Of a DNA stretch of 64,000 nt, positions 41,436 through 51,715 are shown piece after piece. The notes under the pieces were generated by a model that ran no database searches, was not told the origin of the DNA, and was given only the letters and a program-made list of their open reading frames with translations. The translations under genes were made by a program, and so were the position numbers. The stretch covers positions 1 through 64,000 of the forward strand of contig NZ_JACHZE010000014.1 of the NCBI RefSeq assembly GCF_014193285.1. The letters are read 5' to 3'. The DNA is from Atlantibacter sp. RC6 (GTDB lineage Bacteria > Pseudomonadota > Gammaproteobacteria > Enterobacterales > Enterobacteriaceae). Within the stretch, counting starts at the first letter, position 1. The number at the start of each line of letters is the position of its first letter.

Positions 41436-41642
41436 ATGATGAAGAAAATTTTTTGCTCCCTGGCCGTGGTGCTGGCGTTTGCAAGCCTTACGGGATGCGG
41501 TCTGAAAGGGCCTCTTTACTTCCCGCCTGCAGATAAAAAAGCCCCGCCGCCGACGCGTCCGGTGCAGGATAATACCCAATCCACCAACCCTGACCGTAAC
41601 GATCGCGGCCAGAACGATCAGCCGACTCAGGTGATTTACTGA
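41436..41642 (+). CDS. lptM: LPS assembly lipoprotein LptM (YifL)
   Basis: 68-aa lipoprotein (67 aa if the second ATG is used) with a signal peptide ending in the lipobox LTGC at residue 21, then the conserved GLKGPLYFPPADK. The rest is proline-rich and unstructured. LptM helps LptD to mature and join LptE in the outer membrane. It lies 37 bases before dapF and is probably co-transcribed. Confidence 0.93.
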   Translation: MMKKIFCSLAVVLAFASLTGCGLKGPLYFPPADKKAPPPTRPVQDNTQSTNPDRNDRGQNDQPTQVIY

Positions 41643-41679
41643 TCGATAACGATTTGTCACCGCGCTTACGGAGTGAAAA

Positions 41680-42504
41680 ATGCAGTTTTCCAAAATGCAT
41701 GGCCTGGGTAATGACTTTATGGTCGTCGACGCGGTCACACAGAACGTCTTCTTTTCGCCAGAATTAATCCGTCGCCTGGCGGATCGCCATCTTGGCGTTG
41801 GTTTTGATCAACTGCTGGTGGTGGAGCCGCCGTACGATCCCGATCTCGATTTTCATTACCGTATCTTTAATGCCGACGGCAGCGAAGTTTCCCAGTGCGG
41901 AAACGGCGCGCGCTGCTTCGCGCGCTTTGTGCGCCTGAAAGGGTTGACCAACAAACGCGATATCCGGGTCAGTACCGCCAACGGGCGCATGGTGCTGACG
42001 GTCAACGAAGATGATTTAGTGCGAGTGAACATGGGCGAGCCGAATTTTGAGCCGTCCCAGGTACCGTTCCGTGCCAACAAGGCGGAAAAGACCTATATCA
42101 TGCGCGCTGCTGAGCAAACCATAATGTGCGGCGTGGTTTCCATGGGGAACCCGCACTGCGTCTTGCAGGTCGACAGCGTTGACACTGCCGCCGTGGAAAC
42201 GCTCGGCCCGGTTCTGGAAAATCATGAGCGTTTTCCTGAGCGGGCGAATATCGGCTTTATGCAGGTGGTGACGACGAATCACATCCGGCTACGCGTTTTC
42301 GAACGCGGCGCGGGTGAAACCCAGGCGTGCGGCAGCGGTGCGTGTGCTGCGGTGGCGGTGGGGATCACCCAGGGGTTACTGGCCGAGCAGGTGCGGGTCG
42401 AGTTGCCTGGTGGTCTGCTGGATATTGCCTGGAAAGGGCCAGGGTACCCGCTGTATATGACGGGCCCGGCTGCTCATGTTTACGATGGATTTATACATTT
42501 ATGA
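41680..42504 (+). CDS. dapF: Diaminopimelate epimerase DapF
   Basis: 274-aa PLP-independent epimerase that converts LL-DAP to meso-DAP for peptidoglycan and lysine. The two catalytic cysteines sit in SQCGNGARC (near residue 73) and [10 protein letters not shown] (near 217). Same length as E. coli DapF. Its stop overlaps the yigA start (ATGA), beginning the dapF-yigA-xerC-yigB chain of overlapping genes. Confidence 0.97.
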   Translation: MQFSKMHGLGNDFMVVDAVTQNVFFSPELIRRLADRHLGVGFDQLLVVEPPYDPDLDFHYRIFNADGSEVSQCGNGARCFARFVRLKGLTNKRDIRVSTANGRMVLTVNEDDLVRVNMGEPNFEPSQVPFRANKAEKTYIMRAAEQTIMCGVVSMGNPHCVLQVDSVDTAAVETLGPVLENHERFPERANIGFMQVVTTNHIRLRVFERGAGETQACGSGACAAVAVGITQGLLAEQVRVELPGGLLDIAWKGPGYPLYMTGPAAHVYDGFIHL

Positions 42505-43205
42505 ATAATATCGGGGAACCGCAAGCGCTCCTTGCCGAGATTGACGATCGCGCAGTCTGCGAATATCTGCTGCGCAACCCTGACTTCTTTATCCGTAACG
42601 CCGCGCTTGCCGAGCAAATGCGGGTGCCGCATCCGGTTCGCGGGACGGTATCGCTGGTGGAATGGCATATGGCGCGCGCCAGAAACCATATCAACCAGCT
42701 GGAAGAAAATATGTCGCTGCTGATGGAGCAGGCCAGCGCCAATGAAGGGCTGTTTTATCGTCTGTTGAAGCTACAGGGGCGGCTGGCGTCTGCGCCCAGT
42801 TTGCAGGAGATGCTTAATCGTCTGCATCGCTGGGCCAGAGAAATGGGGCTGGCGGGCGCGTCTGTACGCCTGTTCGCTGACCGCTGGCGCATCGGCGCGC
42901 CGTCGGACTTCACCCATCTGGCGCTGTCGCGTCAGGCATTCGAGCCGCTGCGCATTCAGCGCCTGGGCCATGACAACCACTATCTCGGTCCGTTGAACGG
43001 GCCGGAACTGCTGGTGGTGTTACCGGAGGCTAAAGCGATTGGTTCGGTGGCGATGTCGTTAATGGGCGGTGATGAAGCCCTGGGCGTGGTGATGTTCACC
43101 AGCCGCGATCCGCAACACTATCAACCAGGCCTGGGCACTCAACTGCTCCATGAGCTGTCTCTGATGTTGCCGGAACTGCTGGAGCGCTGGGTTGAACGCG
43201 TATGA
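42501..43205 (+). CDS. yigA: DUF484 protein YigA
   Basis: 234-aa protein of the DUF484 family, predicted to have a GAF-like fold. Its function is unknown; the constant place between dapF and xerC across enterics suggests a link to that operon. A possible helical segment ([17 protein letters not shown]) lies near residues 63-80. I chose the ATG overlapping the dapF stop; the frame also runs on upstream inside dapF. Confidence 0.92.
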   Translation: MNNIGEPQALLAEIDDRAVCEYLLRNPDFFIRNAALAEQMRVPHPVRGTVSLVEWHMARARNHINQLEENMSLLMEQASANEGLFYRLLKLQGRLASAPSLQEMLNRLHRWAREMGLAGASVRLFADRWRIGAPSDFTHLALSRQAFEPLRIQRLGHDNHYLGPLNGPELLVVLPEAKAIGSVAMSLMGGDEALGVVMFTSRDPQHYQPGLGTQLLHELSLMLPELLERWVERV

Positions 43206-44107
43206 CGCCGTCACCGTTACAGGACCCTGCCGATCGTTTTCTGCGTTATCTGAAAGTCGAGCGGCAGCTTAGCCCGCTGACCATTTTGAACTATGGTCGC
43301 CAGCTGGCTGCGATTATCGCGCTGCTGGACGCCATGAAACTCACCCAGTGGCGGCAATGCGATGCCGCGATCGTTCGCAGCATCGTGGTGCGTAGCCGCC
43401 GCGACGGCTTGCAGGCCACCAGTCTGGCCCTTCGCCTCTCGGCGTTACGCAGTTTCTTTACCTGGCTGGTGGGCCAGGGTGAACTGAACGCGAATCCGGC
43501 CAAAGGCATCTCCGCGCCGAAACCGCCGCGCCATCTGCCCAAAAATATCGAAGTCGATGACGTTAACCAACTGCTGGATATCGATCTTAACGATCCGCTT
43601 GCGGTACGCGATCGCGCCATGCTGGAAATGATGTATGGCGCGGGCCTGCGTTTGTCGGAGCTGGTCAACCTGGACTGTCGTCACCTGGATTTATCTACCG
43701 GCGAAGTCTGGGTGCTGGGTAAAGGCAGCAAAGAGCGACGCTTGCCGATAGGGAAAAGCGCGCTGGCGTGGACGGAGCACTGGCTCGATTTGCGCGGGCT
43801 GTTTGGCCCCGACGATGACGCATTGTTCCTGGCGAAAACCGGCAATCGTATCTCGGCGCGCAACGTCCAGAAACGCTTTGCCGAGTGGGGCATCAAACAG
43901 GGGCTGAACAGCCATGTCCATCCCCATAAACTACGCCATTCGTTTGCCACCCATATGCTGGAATCAAGCGGCGATCTGCGCGGCGTACAGGAGCTGTTAG
44001 GGCATGCCAATCTCTCCACCACGCAAATCTATACCCATCTTGATTTCCAGCATCTGGCTTCGGTCTATGATGCCGCGCACCCACGCGCCAAACGAGGGAA
44101 AACGTAA
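43202..44107 (+). CDS. xerC: Site-specific tyrosine recombinase XerC
   Basis: 301-aa tyrosine recombinase that, with XerD, resolves chromosome dimers at dif and stabilises plasmids at cer-type sites. All catalytic residues are visible: Arg150 (GAGLRLSEL), Lys174 (GKGSKER), His242 and Arg245 ([14 protein letters not shown]), His268 (LLGHANL) and nucleophile Tyr277 (TQIYTHLDF). The E. coli protein is 298 aa. It overlaps yigA by four bases and yigB by one. Confidence 0.97.
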   Translation: MTPSPLQDPADRFLRYLKVERQLSPLTILNYGRQLAAIIALLDAMKLTQWRQCDAAIVRSIVVRSRRDGLQATSLALRLSALRSFFTWLVGQGELNANPAKGISAPKPPRHLPKNIEVDDVNQLLDIDLNDPLAVRDRAMLEMMYGAGLRLSELVNLDCRHLDLSTGEVWVLGKGSKERRLPIGKSALAWTEHWLDLRGLFGPDDDALFLAKTGNRISARNVQKRFAEWGIKQGLNSHVHPHKLRHSFATHMLESSGDLRGVQELLGHANLSTTQIYTHLDFQHLASVYDAAHPRAKRGKT

Positions 44108-44823
44108 TGCATTTTTATCGCCCGCTGGGCACGATTTCCGCGCTCACCTTTGATCTGGACGACACGTTGTATGACAACGTGCCGGTTATCACTCGCACCG
44201 AACAGAAAGCGTTTGAATTTGTGCGTAATTTCCATCCGTCGCTGAACGCGCTGGAGGCCGATGAATTTCATCGCGTCCGCCAGGCGCTGCGCCATGCCGA
44301 GCCGGAGATTTACCATGACGTCACCGAATGGCGTCGCCGTGCGGTAGAGCGCGCCATGCTCGACGCGGGGCTAAGCGAACACGAGGCGCGCAAAGGGGCG
44401 GATGCCGCAATGGAGAATTTCGCCTCCTGGCGCAGCCGTATTGACGTGCCGCAGGAAACCCACGACACCCTGAAAGCGCTGGCAAAAAAATGGCCGCTGG
44501 TGGCGATCACCAACGGTAACGCCGATCCGCATCTGTTTGGCCTGGGCGGCTATTTCCAGTTTGTGCTGCGCGCCGGTCCGCATGGCCGCTCTAAGCCGTT
44601 TAGCGACATGTACCACCTGGCGGCGGAAAAGCTCAGTATCAGCCCCGGTGAGATCCTGCACGTGGGCGATGACCTCACCACCGACGTGGCGGGTGCTATC
44701 CGCAGCGGGGTGCAGGCATGCTGGATTAATCTGCGCGATGCCAGTCTGATGCGCGCCACCGACAGCCGCTTATTACCCCATCTGGAAATTTCACGGTTGG
44801 CATCCTTAACGGCACTGTTATAA
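44107..44823 (+). CDS. yigB: HAD-family FMN phosphatase YigB
   Basis: 238-aa HAD hydrolase that dephosphorylates FMN in the last step before riboflavin release, according to E. coli work. Motif I is [10 protein letters not shown], motif II is VAITNGNAD, and [15 protein letters not shown] is motif IV. Its ATG shares one base with the xerC stop (TAATG). Last gene of the dapF group. Confidence 0.94.
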   Translation: MHFYRPLGTISALTFDLDDTLYDNVPVITRTEQKAFEFVRNFHPSLNALEADEFHRVRQALRHAEPEIYHDVTEWRRRAVERAMLDAGLSEHEARKGADAAMENFASWRSRIDVPQETHDTLKALAKKWPLVAITNGNADPHLFGLGGYFQFVLRAGPHGRSKPFSDMYHLAAEKLSISPGEILHVGDDLTTDVAGAIRSGVQACWINLRDASLMRATDSRLLPHLEISRLASLTALL

Positions 44824-44834
44824 TTTCATCCACT

Positions 44835-44850
44835 CTGTATAAATTCACAG
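44835..44850 (+). promoter_or_regulatory. LexA (SOS) box of uvrD
   Basis: CTGT-N8-ACAG, with an AT-rich spacer (ATAAATTC), lies 33 bp before the uvrD start. It fits the LexA consensus, and E. coli uvrD is an SOS gene with a LexA box in the same place. Confidence 0.88.
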
Positions 44851-44883
44851 GGGTGATTGCACCCCTCTTTCCCGGCGGTACCA

Positions 44884-47046
44884 ATGGACGTTTCTTACCT
44901 GCTTGATGGCCTCAATGATAAACAGCGCGACGCCGTCGCAGCGCCGCGCACCAATATGCTGGTGCTGGCGGGCGCGGGCAGCGGTAAGACGCGTGTGCTG
45001 GTTCACCGTATCGCCTGGCTGATGATGGTGGAAAACTCATCGCCGTATTCGATTATGGCGGTGACCTTTACCAACAAAGCGGCGGCGGAAATGCGCCACC
45101 GTATCGGCCAGATTATGGGCTCCAGCCAGGGCGGCATGTGGGTAGGCACCTTCCACGGTCTGGCGCACCGTCTGCTGCGCGCGCACCATATGGATGCGGG
45201 CTTGCCGCAGGATTTCCAGATCCTCGACAGCGAAGACCAGTTGCGCCTGCTGAAGCGTCTGATCAAGGCGATGAATCTGGACGAGAAACAGTGGCCGCCG
45301 CGTCAGGCGATGTGGTTTATCAATGGCAAAAAAGACGAAGGGTTGCGTCCGCACCATATTCAGAGCTATGGCAACCCGGTGGAGCAGACTTGGCAGAAAG
45401 TGTACCAGGCCTATCAGGAAGCGTGCGATCGCGCAGGCCTGGTAGATTTCGCCGAGCTGCTGCTGCGCGCCCATGAGCTGTGGCTCAACAAGCCGCATAT
45501 CCTTAATCACTATCGTGAACGCTTCACCAATATTCTGGTGGACGAATTCCAGGACACCAACAGCATTCAGTACGCCTGGATCCGCATTCTGGCGGGCGAC
45601 ACCGGTAAAGTGATGATCGTGGGGGACGATGACCAGTCGATCTACGGCTGGCGCGGGGCGCAGGTTGAGAATATCCAGCGCTTCCTGAATGATTTCCCCG
45701 GCGCGCAAACCATCCGCCTGGAGCAAAACTACCGCTCCACCAACAATATTCTTAACGCCGCCAACGCCCTGATTTCTAACAATGCCGGGCGTCTTGGCAA
45801 GAATCTCTGGACCGACGGCAGCGACGGCGAGCCCATTTCTCTGTACTGCGCGTTCAACGAACTGGATGAAGCGCGTTTTGTGGTAAACCGCATCAAAACC
45901 TGGCAGGAAAGCGGCGGCGCGCTGGAAAAATGCGCCATCCTCTACCGTAGCAACGCCCAGTCGCGCGTGCTGGAAGAGGCGCTGTTGCAGGCCAGTATGC
46001 CGTACCGGATTTACGGCGGGATGCGATTCTTCGAACGCCAGGAAATTAAAGATGCGCTCTCTTATTTACGGCTGATCGCTAACCGCAACGATGACGCGGC
46101 GTTTGAACGCGTGGTGAATACCCCGACGCGCGGCATCGGCGATCGTACCCTTGACGTGGTGCGCCAGACGTCGCGCGAGCATCAGCTTACGTTGTGGCAG
46201 GCCAGTCGCCAGCTGTTGCAGGAAAAAGCGCTGGCCGGTCGCGCCGCCAGCGCGTTACAGCGCTTCCATGAACTGATCGATGCTCTGGCGCATGAAACCG
46301 CCGATATGCCACTGCACGTACAAACCGACCGGGTGATCAAAGACTCCGGCCTGTGGATGATGTACGAGCAGGAGAAGGGTGAGAAAGGCCAGACCCGCAT
46401 CGAAAACTTAGAGGAACTGGTGACGGCGACGCGCCAGTTCAGCTACAACGAAGAAGATGAAGACCTCATGCCGCTACAGGCGTTTTTGTCTCATGCGGCG
46501 CTGGAAGCAGGCGAAGGACAGGCGGATACCTGGCAGGACGCGGTACAGCTGATGACCCTGCACTCCGCCAAAGGCCTGGAGTTCCCGCAGGTGTTTATCG
46601 TCGGCATGGAAGAGGGCATGTTCCCGAGCCAGATGTCGCTGGATGAAGGCGGGCGTCTGGAAGAAGAGCGCCGCCTCGCTTATGTCGGCGTCACCCGCGC
46701 GATGCAAAAACTGACCATCACCTATGCCGAGTCGCGTCGTCTGTACGGTAAAGAGACCTATCACCGTCCGTCGCGGTTTATCGGCGAATTGCCGGAAGCC
46801 TGTATTGAAGAAGTGCGCTTGCGCGCCAGCATCAGCCGTCCGGTGAGCCATCAACGCATGGGGACGCCGATTGCGGAAAATGACTCCGGATTCAAGCTGG
46901 GCCAGCGGGTGCGTCATGCCAAATTCGGCGAAGGCACCATCGTCAACCTTGAAGGTAGCGGCGAGCACAGCCGCCTGCAGATTGCGTTTCAGGGGCAGGG
47001 CATCAAGTGGCTGGTGGCCGCTTATGCGAAGCTGGAAACCGTGTAA
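44884..47046 (+). CDS. uvrD: DNA helicase II UvrD
   Basis: 720-aa superfamily 1A 3'-to-5' helicase for nucleotide excision repair, methyl-directed mismatch repair and removal of RecA filaments. Walker A GAGSGKT is near residue 30, motif II is DEFQDTN, and [12 protein letters not shown] is motif III. The C-terminal Tudor-like part is KLGQRVRHAKFGEGTIV. I chose the ATG giving MDVSYLLDGLNDKQ, since nine extra upstream codons would come close to the SOS box. Paralogue of rep in this window. Confidence 0.97.
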   Translation: MDVSYLLDGLNDKQRDAVAAPRTNMLVLAGAGSGKTRVLVHRIAWLMMVENSSPYSIMAVTFTNKAAAEMRHRIGQIMGSSQGGMWVGTFHGLAHRLLRAHHMDAGLPQDFQILDSEDQLRLLKRLIKAMNLDEKQWPPRQAMWFINGKKDEGLRPHHIQSYGNPVEQTWQKVYQAYQEACDRAGLVDFAELLLRAHELWLNKPHILNHYRERFTNILVDEFQDTNSIQYAWIRILAGDTGKVMIVGDDDQSIYGWRGAQVENIQRFLNDFPGAQTIRLEQNYRSTNNILNAANALISNNAGRLGKNLWTDGSDGEPISLYCAFNELDEARFVVNRIKTWQESGGALEKCAILYRSNAQSRVLEEALLQASMPYRIYGGMRFFERQEIKDALSYLRLIANRNDDAAFERVVNTPTRGIGDRTLDVVRQTSREHQLTLWQASRQLLQEKALAGRAASALQRFHELIDALAHETADMPLHVQTDRVIKDSGLWMMYEQEKGEKGQTRIENLEELVTATRQFSYNEEDEDLMPLQAFLSHAALEAGEGQADTWQDAVQLMTLHSAKGLEFPQVFIVGMEEGMFPSQMSLDEGGRLEEERRLAYVGVTRAMQKLTITYAESRRLYGKETYHRPSRFIGELPEACIEEVRLRASISRPVSHQRMGTPIAENDSGFKLGQRVRHAKFGEGTIVNLEGSGEHSRLQIAFQGQGIKWLVAAYAKLETV

Positions 47047-47399
47047 CTTATAGATAAATCGCCCGATTTTTGATTCTTTACTAACCTTAAAGCATAACGG
47101 GCGTTTATTATTCGTGGCCGCGCCGTTGCGTGTTGACGCTAAATTTTTGCTGGCGTAACATGCGCCCACGATTATGCTAAGAGGACATTCGCCTTGGACA
47201 CACCCAGTAGATGCTGGCTCACCGTCCTGTTCAACAGGAACAACTCCTAAGGCTATCCTCGTATGCTGATAGCCTTAGCGGTTGTCAGCGACTGCATTTT
47301 CCCGTCGCGCTGAGTCAGGCTGTTTAATGGTCTGAAACCCCCTTTGTTTCTGTGTGCCAACCGAACTGTCCAGGATTTTTTGTATTGGGAGTCCCGGTC
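47047..47399 (+). promoter_or_regulatory. uvrD-corA intergenic region and structured corA leader
   Basis: 353 bases. Two strong hairpins are seen: TCCTGT/ACAGGA at 47225-47239 and an 11-bp stem CTAAGGCTATC/GATAGCCTTAG at 47247-47278. In Salmonella the corA leader carries a short frame, corL, and alternative stems that let Rho end transcription according to Mg and translation. Two short frames here could be the equivalent: one from 47174 (31 codons) and one from 47211 (38 codons, start MLAHRPVQQEQ). I cannot choose between them. No clear uvrD terminator. Confidence 0.6.
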
Positions 47400-48350
47400 A
47401 TGCTGAGCGCATTTCAACTGGAAAACAATCGTCTGTCTCGTCTGGAACTCGACGAGGTACAAACCTTAACAAACTCAGTGTGGGTGGATTTGGTCGAACC
47501 GGATGACGATGAGCGTCTCCGGGTACAATCTGAGCTGGGGCAAAGCCTGGCGACACGTCCTGAACTGGAAGACATCGAAGCATCGGCGCGTTTTTTCGAA
47601 GACGAAGACGGCCTGCATATTCACTCCTTTTTCTTCTTTGAAGATGCCGAAGATCATGCCGGTAACTCCACCGTGGCGTTCACTATCCGCGATGGCCGTC
47701 TGTTTACCCTGCGTGAGCGTGAACTGCCCGCGTTCCGCCTTTACCGTATGCGCGCCCGCGCGCAGTCCATGACCGACGGTAACGCCTACGAGCTGCTGCT
47801 CGACCTGTTCGAAACCAAAATCGAACAGCTGGCGGATGAGATTGAGAACATCTACAGCGACCTGGAAAAACTCAGCCGCGTCATTATGGAAGGCCATCAG
47901 GGCGATGAATATGATGAAGCGCTATCAACGCTGGCAGAACTCGAGGACGTGGGCTGGAAGGTGCGCCTGTGCCTGATGGATACTCAGCGCGCGCTCAATT
48001 TTCTGGTGCGTAAAACCCGTTTGCCTGGCGGCCAGCTTGAACAGGCGCGCGAGATCCTGCGCGATATCGAATCCCTGTTGCCGCATAACGAATCGCTGTT
48101 TCAGAAGGTGAACTTTTTAATGCAGGCGGCGATGGGTTTCATCAACATCGAGCAGAACCGGATCATCAAAATCTTCTCGGTGGTCTCCGTGGTGTTCCTG
48201 CCGCCAACCCTGGTGGCTTCAAGCTACGGGATGAACTTCGAATTTATGCCGGAACTGCACTGGAGCTTCGGCTACCCTGCGGCCATCATCGCCATGATGC
48301 TCGCAGGGCTGGCACCGTATCTTTACTTCAAACGGCGCAACTGGTTGTAA
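47400..48350 (+). CDS. corA: Magnesium/cobalt/nickel channel CorA
   Basis: 316-aa pentameric Mg channel of the inner membrane. The long N-terminal cytoplasmic funnel includes the acidic stretch [12 protein letters not shown], and two C-terminal membrane helices flank the signature [11 protein letters not shown]. It ends in a basic tail (YFKRRNWL). The ATG giving [16 protein letters not shown] matches the E. coli length; an earlier ATG at 47352 lies in the leader. Confidence 0.96.
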   Translation: MLSAFQLENNRLSRLELDEVQTLTNSVWVDLVEPDDDERLRVQSELGQSLATRPELEDIEASARFFEDEDGLHIHSFFFFEDAEDHAGNSTVAFTIRDGRLFTLRERELPAFRLYRMRARAQSMTDGNAYELLLDLFETKIEQLADEIENIYSDLEKLSRVIMEGHQGDEYDEALSTLAELEDVGWKVRLCLMDTQRALNFLVRKTRLPGGQLEQAREILRDIESLLPHNESLFQKVNFLMQAAMGFINIEQNRIIKIFSVVSVVFLPPTLVASSYGMNFEFMPELHWSFGYPAAIIAMMLAGLAPYLYFKRRNWL

Positions 48351-48357
48351 TTATTAC

Positions 48358-48385
48358 GCCGGATAGAGAATCAACTTTATCCGGC
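48358..48385 (+). terminator. Hairpin after corA
   Basis: GCCGGATA and its complement form an 8-bp stem with a 12-base loop, then TTATCC. It could be a weak terminator or a degenerate REP-like half-element (REP units begin GCCGGAT). Confidence 0.45.
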
Positions 48386-48437
48386 TTATCCTTATATAAG
48401 CGGGCTTTGCGGTAAAGGCGAGCCATTACCTACAGTT

Positions 48438-48909
48438 TTACTCAGGAAGGTACTCAGGGTAAATCCTTTCTATTTTGTTTTCGGGCGTTAATTCGTACTC
48501 ACTCCCGCTAGTAGTAATGTAATATCGAGTATTACGGTAAGGTTGTTCATCAACAATTAATAAGTAATTTTTTACAATGCAATTTTTTTTCGGTCTTAAT
48601 GGTCGGGATGCAAAATAAATCCTCATGCGGACTGTTTTGATAATTAGTAAAACCATTACCAATATCAGCAACATAATATGTATGGTAGTCATCGATTAAA
48701 GGGTGGTTACTTTTAATTTGTTGCTGGCGCGACAGATACCAGTTTATTTTATCTCTGTCGGTCCATGGCAGATGATCAACGACCAGCATTACAACCCCGC
48801 CAGCATCTGAATAGGAATAAATTATGTTAACGGGGCGCAGTGTCCATAAGTTATAAATTCCACTTAGTATAAACACATTGATCGCCGTATTTAAGATTTT
48901 ACTTTTCAT
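48438..48909 (-). pseudogene. DUF943-family gene broken by a frameshift in an A-run
   Basis: Two overlapping frames make one gene. The 5' part (from 48909) reads MKSKILNTAINVFILSG.. with an N-terminal signal or membrane segment, then LPWTDRDKINW and DIGNGFTNY, features I associate with the DUF943 family of enterobacterial proteins of unknown function. It shifts at a run of eight A (48583-48590) and stops 12 codons later. The other frame supplies the natural end, IVKNYLLIVDEQPYRN to YPEYLPE. Removing one A restores a 156-aa protein. It could be a true pseudogene, a phase-variable gene, slippage-tolerant expression or a sequencing error. It is AT-rich unlike its neighbours and stands where E. 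coli has yigF-yigG. Confidence 0.75.
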
Positions 48910-49195
48910 AAGTAACTATTAAATCGCCAGGCATTTCCATTTACCTTATGAATAACAACGACGTGGGTGTATTAACTAACAAACGCTAAGATAAACGGAT
49001 AATGGAAAATGCGCCATGGTTCACACTTTCTTATTTATGTTAAGCGATTTATTAACCGATCGGGACGAAACGGCGTAAGGAATATTTCGCTCTTTTACAA
49101 CACTATTTGAAGGGAATTGATGCGAGAGCGAAGAGCTGTAGGCAATTTACTATCGACAAACAGCTCTCCGATAATGTAAAGAAAATGATAAGTTA
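48910..49195. other. AT-rich gene-free stretch beside the DUF943 gene
   Basis: 286 bases, clearly richer in A and T than the core genes. I see no gene, RNA or repeat in it. With the DUF943 gene it looks like an acquired or decayed patch between corA and rarD. Confidence 0.6.
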
Positions 49196-50086
49196 TTAAC
49201 GCGGCGTGCGACGAAGGGTATACACCGCATCCATCACAAATATTGCCAGCGCGACCCAAATAAACGCAAAGGTCACCATCTTATCCGGGCCGGGGATTTC
49301 GCCATAAAACACGACCGCCAGCACAAACATCAGCGTCGGGCCGATATACTGGAAAAAGCCCAGCGTGGAGAGGCGTAAACGCGTGGCGGCAGCGGTGAAG
49401 CACAGTAGGGGAATCGTCGTGACAATGCCGGCCGCCATAAGCTCAAGGTTCAGTGTCAGGGAGTTCGCGCCCATATGGCTGGTTGGGCTGTCGGCAATGC
49501 CAAACAAATAAATTGCGGCAACCGGCAGTAACCACAGCGTTTCGACCAGCATCCCGGTTTGTGCGTCCACCATGATCTTTTTACGCAGCAACCCGTAAAG
49601 CGCGAAGCTGAACGCCAGCGCCAGCGCGATGATTGGCAGAGAACCAAAAGTCCAGAGCTGTACCAGCACGCCGCAGGCAGCCAGGCCGACGGCGATCCAC
49701 TGCATCCGGCGAAAACGCTCACCAAGGAAAATCATCCCCAGCAGGATGTTCACCAGCGGGTTAATAAAGTACCCCAGGCTCGCTTCCAGCAGATGGTGAT
49801 TATTCACCGCCCAAATAAATAACAGCCAGTTGCCGCCGATCAGCACGGCGCTTAACGCCAGTGCGAACACTTTCTTCGGCGTCTCGAACAGGCGTTTCAG
49901 GCCGCTCCACTGGCGGCTGATGGAAATCAGCGCCACCATAAAGAAGAAGGACCAGATGACGCGGTGAGTCAGGATTTCATCGGCGGGAACGAAGTCGATC
50001 AGCTTGAAATACGCCGGGGCTATTCCCCAAATAAAATAAGCGGCAAGGGCGAATAAAACCCCTTGCCGCGTCTGTTTTGCATCCAT
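49196..50086 (-). CDS. rarD: EamA-family transporter RarD
   Basis: 296-aa inner-membrane protein with ten hydrophobic helices in two EamA-like repeats. It is annotated in E. coli as RarD (chloramphenicol-sensitive protein); the natural substrate is unknown. It has the same length as the E. coli protein. The C-terminus RRTPR is basic. No clear terminator follows on the minus strand. Confidence 0.93.
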   Translation of the reverse strand: MDAKQTRQGVLFALAAYFIWGIAPAYFKLIDFVPADEILTHRVIWSFFFMVALISISRQWSGLKRLFETPKKVFALALSAVLIGGNWLLFIWAVNNHHLLEASLGYFINPLVNILLGMIFLGERFRRMQWIAVGLAACGVLVQLWTFGSLPIIALALAFSFALYGLLRKKIMVDAQTGMLVETLWLLPVAAIYLFGIADSPTSHMGANSLTLNLELMAAGIVTTIPLLCFTAAATRLRLSTLGFFQYIGPTLMFVLAVVFYGEIPGPDKMVTFAFIWVALAIFVMDAVYTLRRTPR

Positions 50087-50136
50087 TAGTAACGCTCGTT
50101 ATCAAAAAGTGAATGCATTTTAACAGCTAATAATAT

Positions 50137-50607
50137 TTAACCAACCATATAGGTTGCTGTGGCGCTGGCGATATATACCTGCTCTTCGTTATGCAGTTCT
50201 ACTCGCGCCACCGCGACTTTGTTACCGGCGCGCAGCAGGCTACTGGTGGCGGTAAAGCGGGTGCCGCGGCCTGGGCGTAAATAGTCGACGCGCAGATCGA
50301 TCGTGCCCATGCGCGATAAACGCTGGCGAAGTTCTTCTTCGGTAATGGTTTCATGGCGGGCAAGCGTGCTGCCCACACATACCAGCCCGGCCGCCACATC
50401 CAGCGCCGACGCGATCACGCCGCCGTGCAGAATGCTTTGCGCCCAGTTTCCGACCATCATCGGCTGGTTATTAAAGCAAAGCTCTGCATAATCTTTCTCA
50501 TAGCGGATCAGCTCCAGACCCAGCGTTCGGTTGAACGGCATGTGATAAACAAAAATCTCGCCGACCAACTGGAGCGCGGCGTCGTTAGTCAAAACGGTAG
50601 GGGACAT
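50137..50607 (-). CDS. yigI: Hotdog-fold thioesterase-like protein YigI
   Basis: 156-aa protein of the PaaI/YigI thioesterase family with the hotdog-fold signature [17 protein letters not shown]. It is thought to hydrolyse acyl-CoA esters. I chose the ATG giving MSPTVLTND because AGGAAGGAA sits just before it; the upstream ATG at 50622 would place this site inside the gene. Upstream of rarD on the same strand. Confidence 0.93.
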   Translation of the reverse strand: MSPTVLTNDAALQLVGEIFVYHMPFNRTLGLELIRYEKDYAELCFNNQPMMVGNWAQSILHGGVIASALDVAAGLVCVGSTLARHETITEEELRQRLSRMGTIDLRVDYLRPGRGTRFTATSSLLRAGNKVAVARVELHNEEQVYIASATATYMVG

Positions 50608-50778
50608 GGATTCCTTCCTCAAGAGACCTGTTGTTAAATTGTTGTTGATTTTATGCTTCTTGTTTGTTGTTTTCCAGATTCAGAAACCAGGACTAAGCAG
50701 TAGATAAATAAAAATGTAGAATGTAATCCGGATAATAATTCAGCGGTTTTTATTGATTTGGTCAGGAGAACAGGCCAC

Positions 50779-51648
50779 ATGGGCAAATTTCTGGGTTGGG
50801 TAGGGGGCATATGTTTATTGCCGGGCGCGGCGTTAGCGCAGGAGGCTGTGGTTCAGGAAGTGCATGATGCGCCAGCGGTTCGCGGCAGCATTATCGCAAA
50901 CTTGCTTCAGGAGCACGACAACCCGTTTACGCTCTATCCTTACGAGTCGAATTACCTGCTTTACACGGTCACAGACGATCTGAATAAAGAAGCCATCGAA
51001 ACCTATAATTGGTCCGATAATTCTCGCAAAGATGAAGTAAAGTTTCAGTTAAGTCTGGCGTTTCCACTGTGGCGCGGTATCCTCGGCCCTAACTCGGTTT
51101 TAGGCGGCTCCTACACCCAGCGATCCTGGTGGCAGCTTTCCAACAGCGAAGAGTCATCGCCGTTTCGTGAAACCAACTACGAACCCCAGGCTTTTTTAGG
51201 CTTTGCGACCGATTATCGCTTTGCAGGCTGGACGCTACGCGACGTTGAGTTTGGCTACAATCACCAGTCCAATGGCCGTTCAGACCCGACCTCACGCAGC
51301 TGGAACCGTGTATATACGCGCCTGATGGCCCAGAATAACAACTGGCTGGTGGAAGTGAAGCCCTGGTATGTGGTGGGCAATACCGATGACAACCCGGATA
51401 TCACTAAATATATGGGTTATTACCAGCTAAAAATCGGTTATCAACTGGGCGAGGCGATCCTGAGCGCCAAAGGGCAGTACAACTGGAATACCGGCTACGG
51501 CGGCGCGGAGCTTGGCTTCAGCTACCCGGTGACAAAGCACGTGCGTCTTTATACTCAGCTGTACAGTGGTTATGGCGAGTCGTTAATCGACTACAACTTT
51601 AACCAAACCCGCTTCGGCGTGGGCGTAATGCTTAACGATCTGTTCTAA
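50779..51648 (+). CDS. pldA: Outer membrane phospholipase A PldA
   Basis: 289-aa outer-membrane beta-barrel phospholipase that degrades phospholipids misplaced in the outer leaflet and so keeps lipid asymmetry. The signal peptide is cut after ALA at residue 20 (mature QEAVVQEV). The catalytic His and Ser are in [12 protein letters not shown], with the Asn in SWNR. It ends in the aromatic beta-signal (NDLF). The ATG follows AGGAGA; an in-frame TTG 21 bases earlier is less likely. Confidence 0.96.
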   Translation: MGKFLGWVGGICLLPGAALAQEAVVQEVHDAPAVRGSIIANLLQEHDNPFTLYPYESNYLLYTVTDDLNKEAIETYNWSDNSRKDEVKFQLSLAFPLWRGILGPNSVLGGSYTQRSWWQLSNSEESSPFRETNYEPQAFLGFATDYRFAGWTLRDVEFGYNHQSNGRSDPTSRSWNRVYTRLMAQNNNWLVEVKPWYVVGNTDDNPDITKYMGYYQLKIGYQLGEAILSAKGQYNWNTGYGGAELGFSYPVTKHVRLYTQLYSGYGESLIDYNFNQTRFGVGVMLNDLF

Positions 51649-51668
51649 GGGCATTGCAGTTTCCCCCG

Positions 51669-51699
51669 CAGGCGCTGAAAATAGCGCCTGTTTTATTTT
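51669..51699 (+). terminator. pldA terminator
   Basis: CAGGCGCT pairs with AGCGCCTG around loop GAAAAT, followed by TTTTATTTT. It ends 17 bases before the recQ start, so the recQ promoter must overlap or precede it. Confidence 0.88.
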
Positions 51700-51715
51700 G
51701 AGTGATGGAGTGAGC

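Noticed and set aside
48358-48385. REP/BIME element after corA
   Set aside because: Only an 8-bp GCCGGATA stem is present and the rest does not fit the REP consensus, so I list it as a hairpin only.
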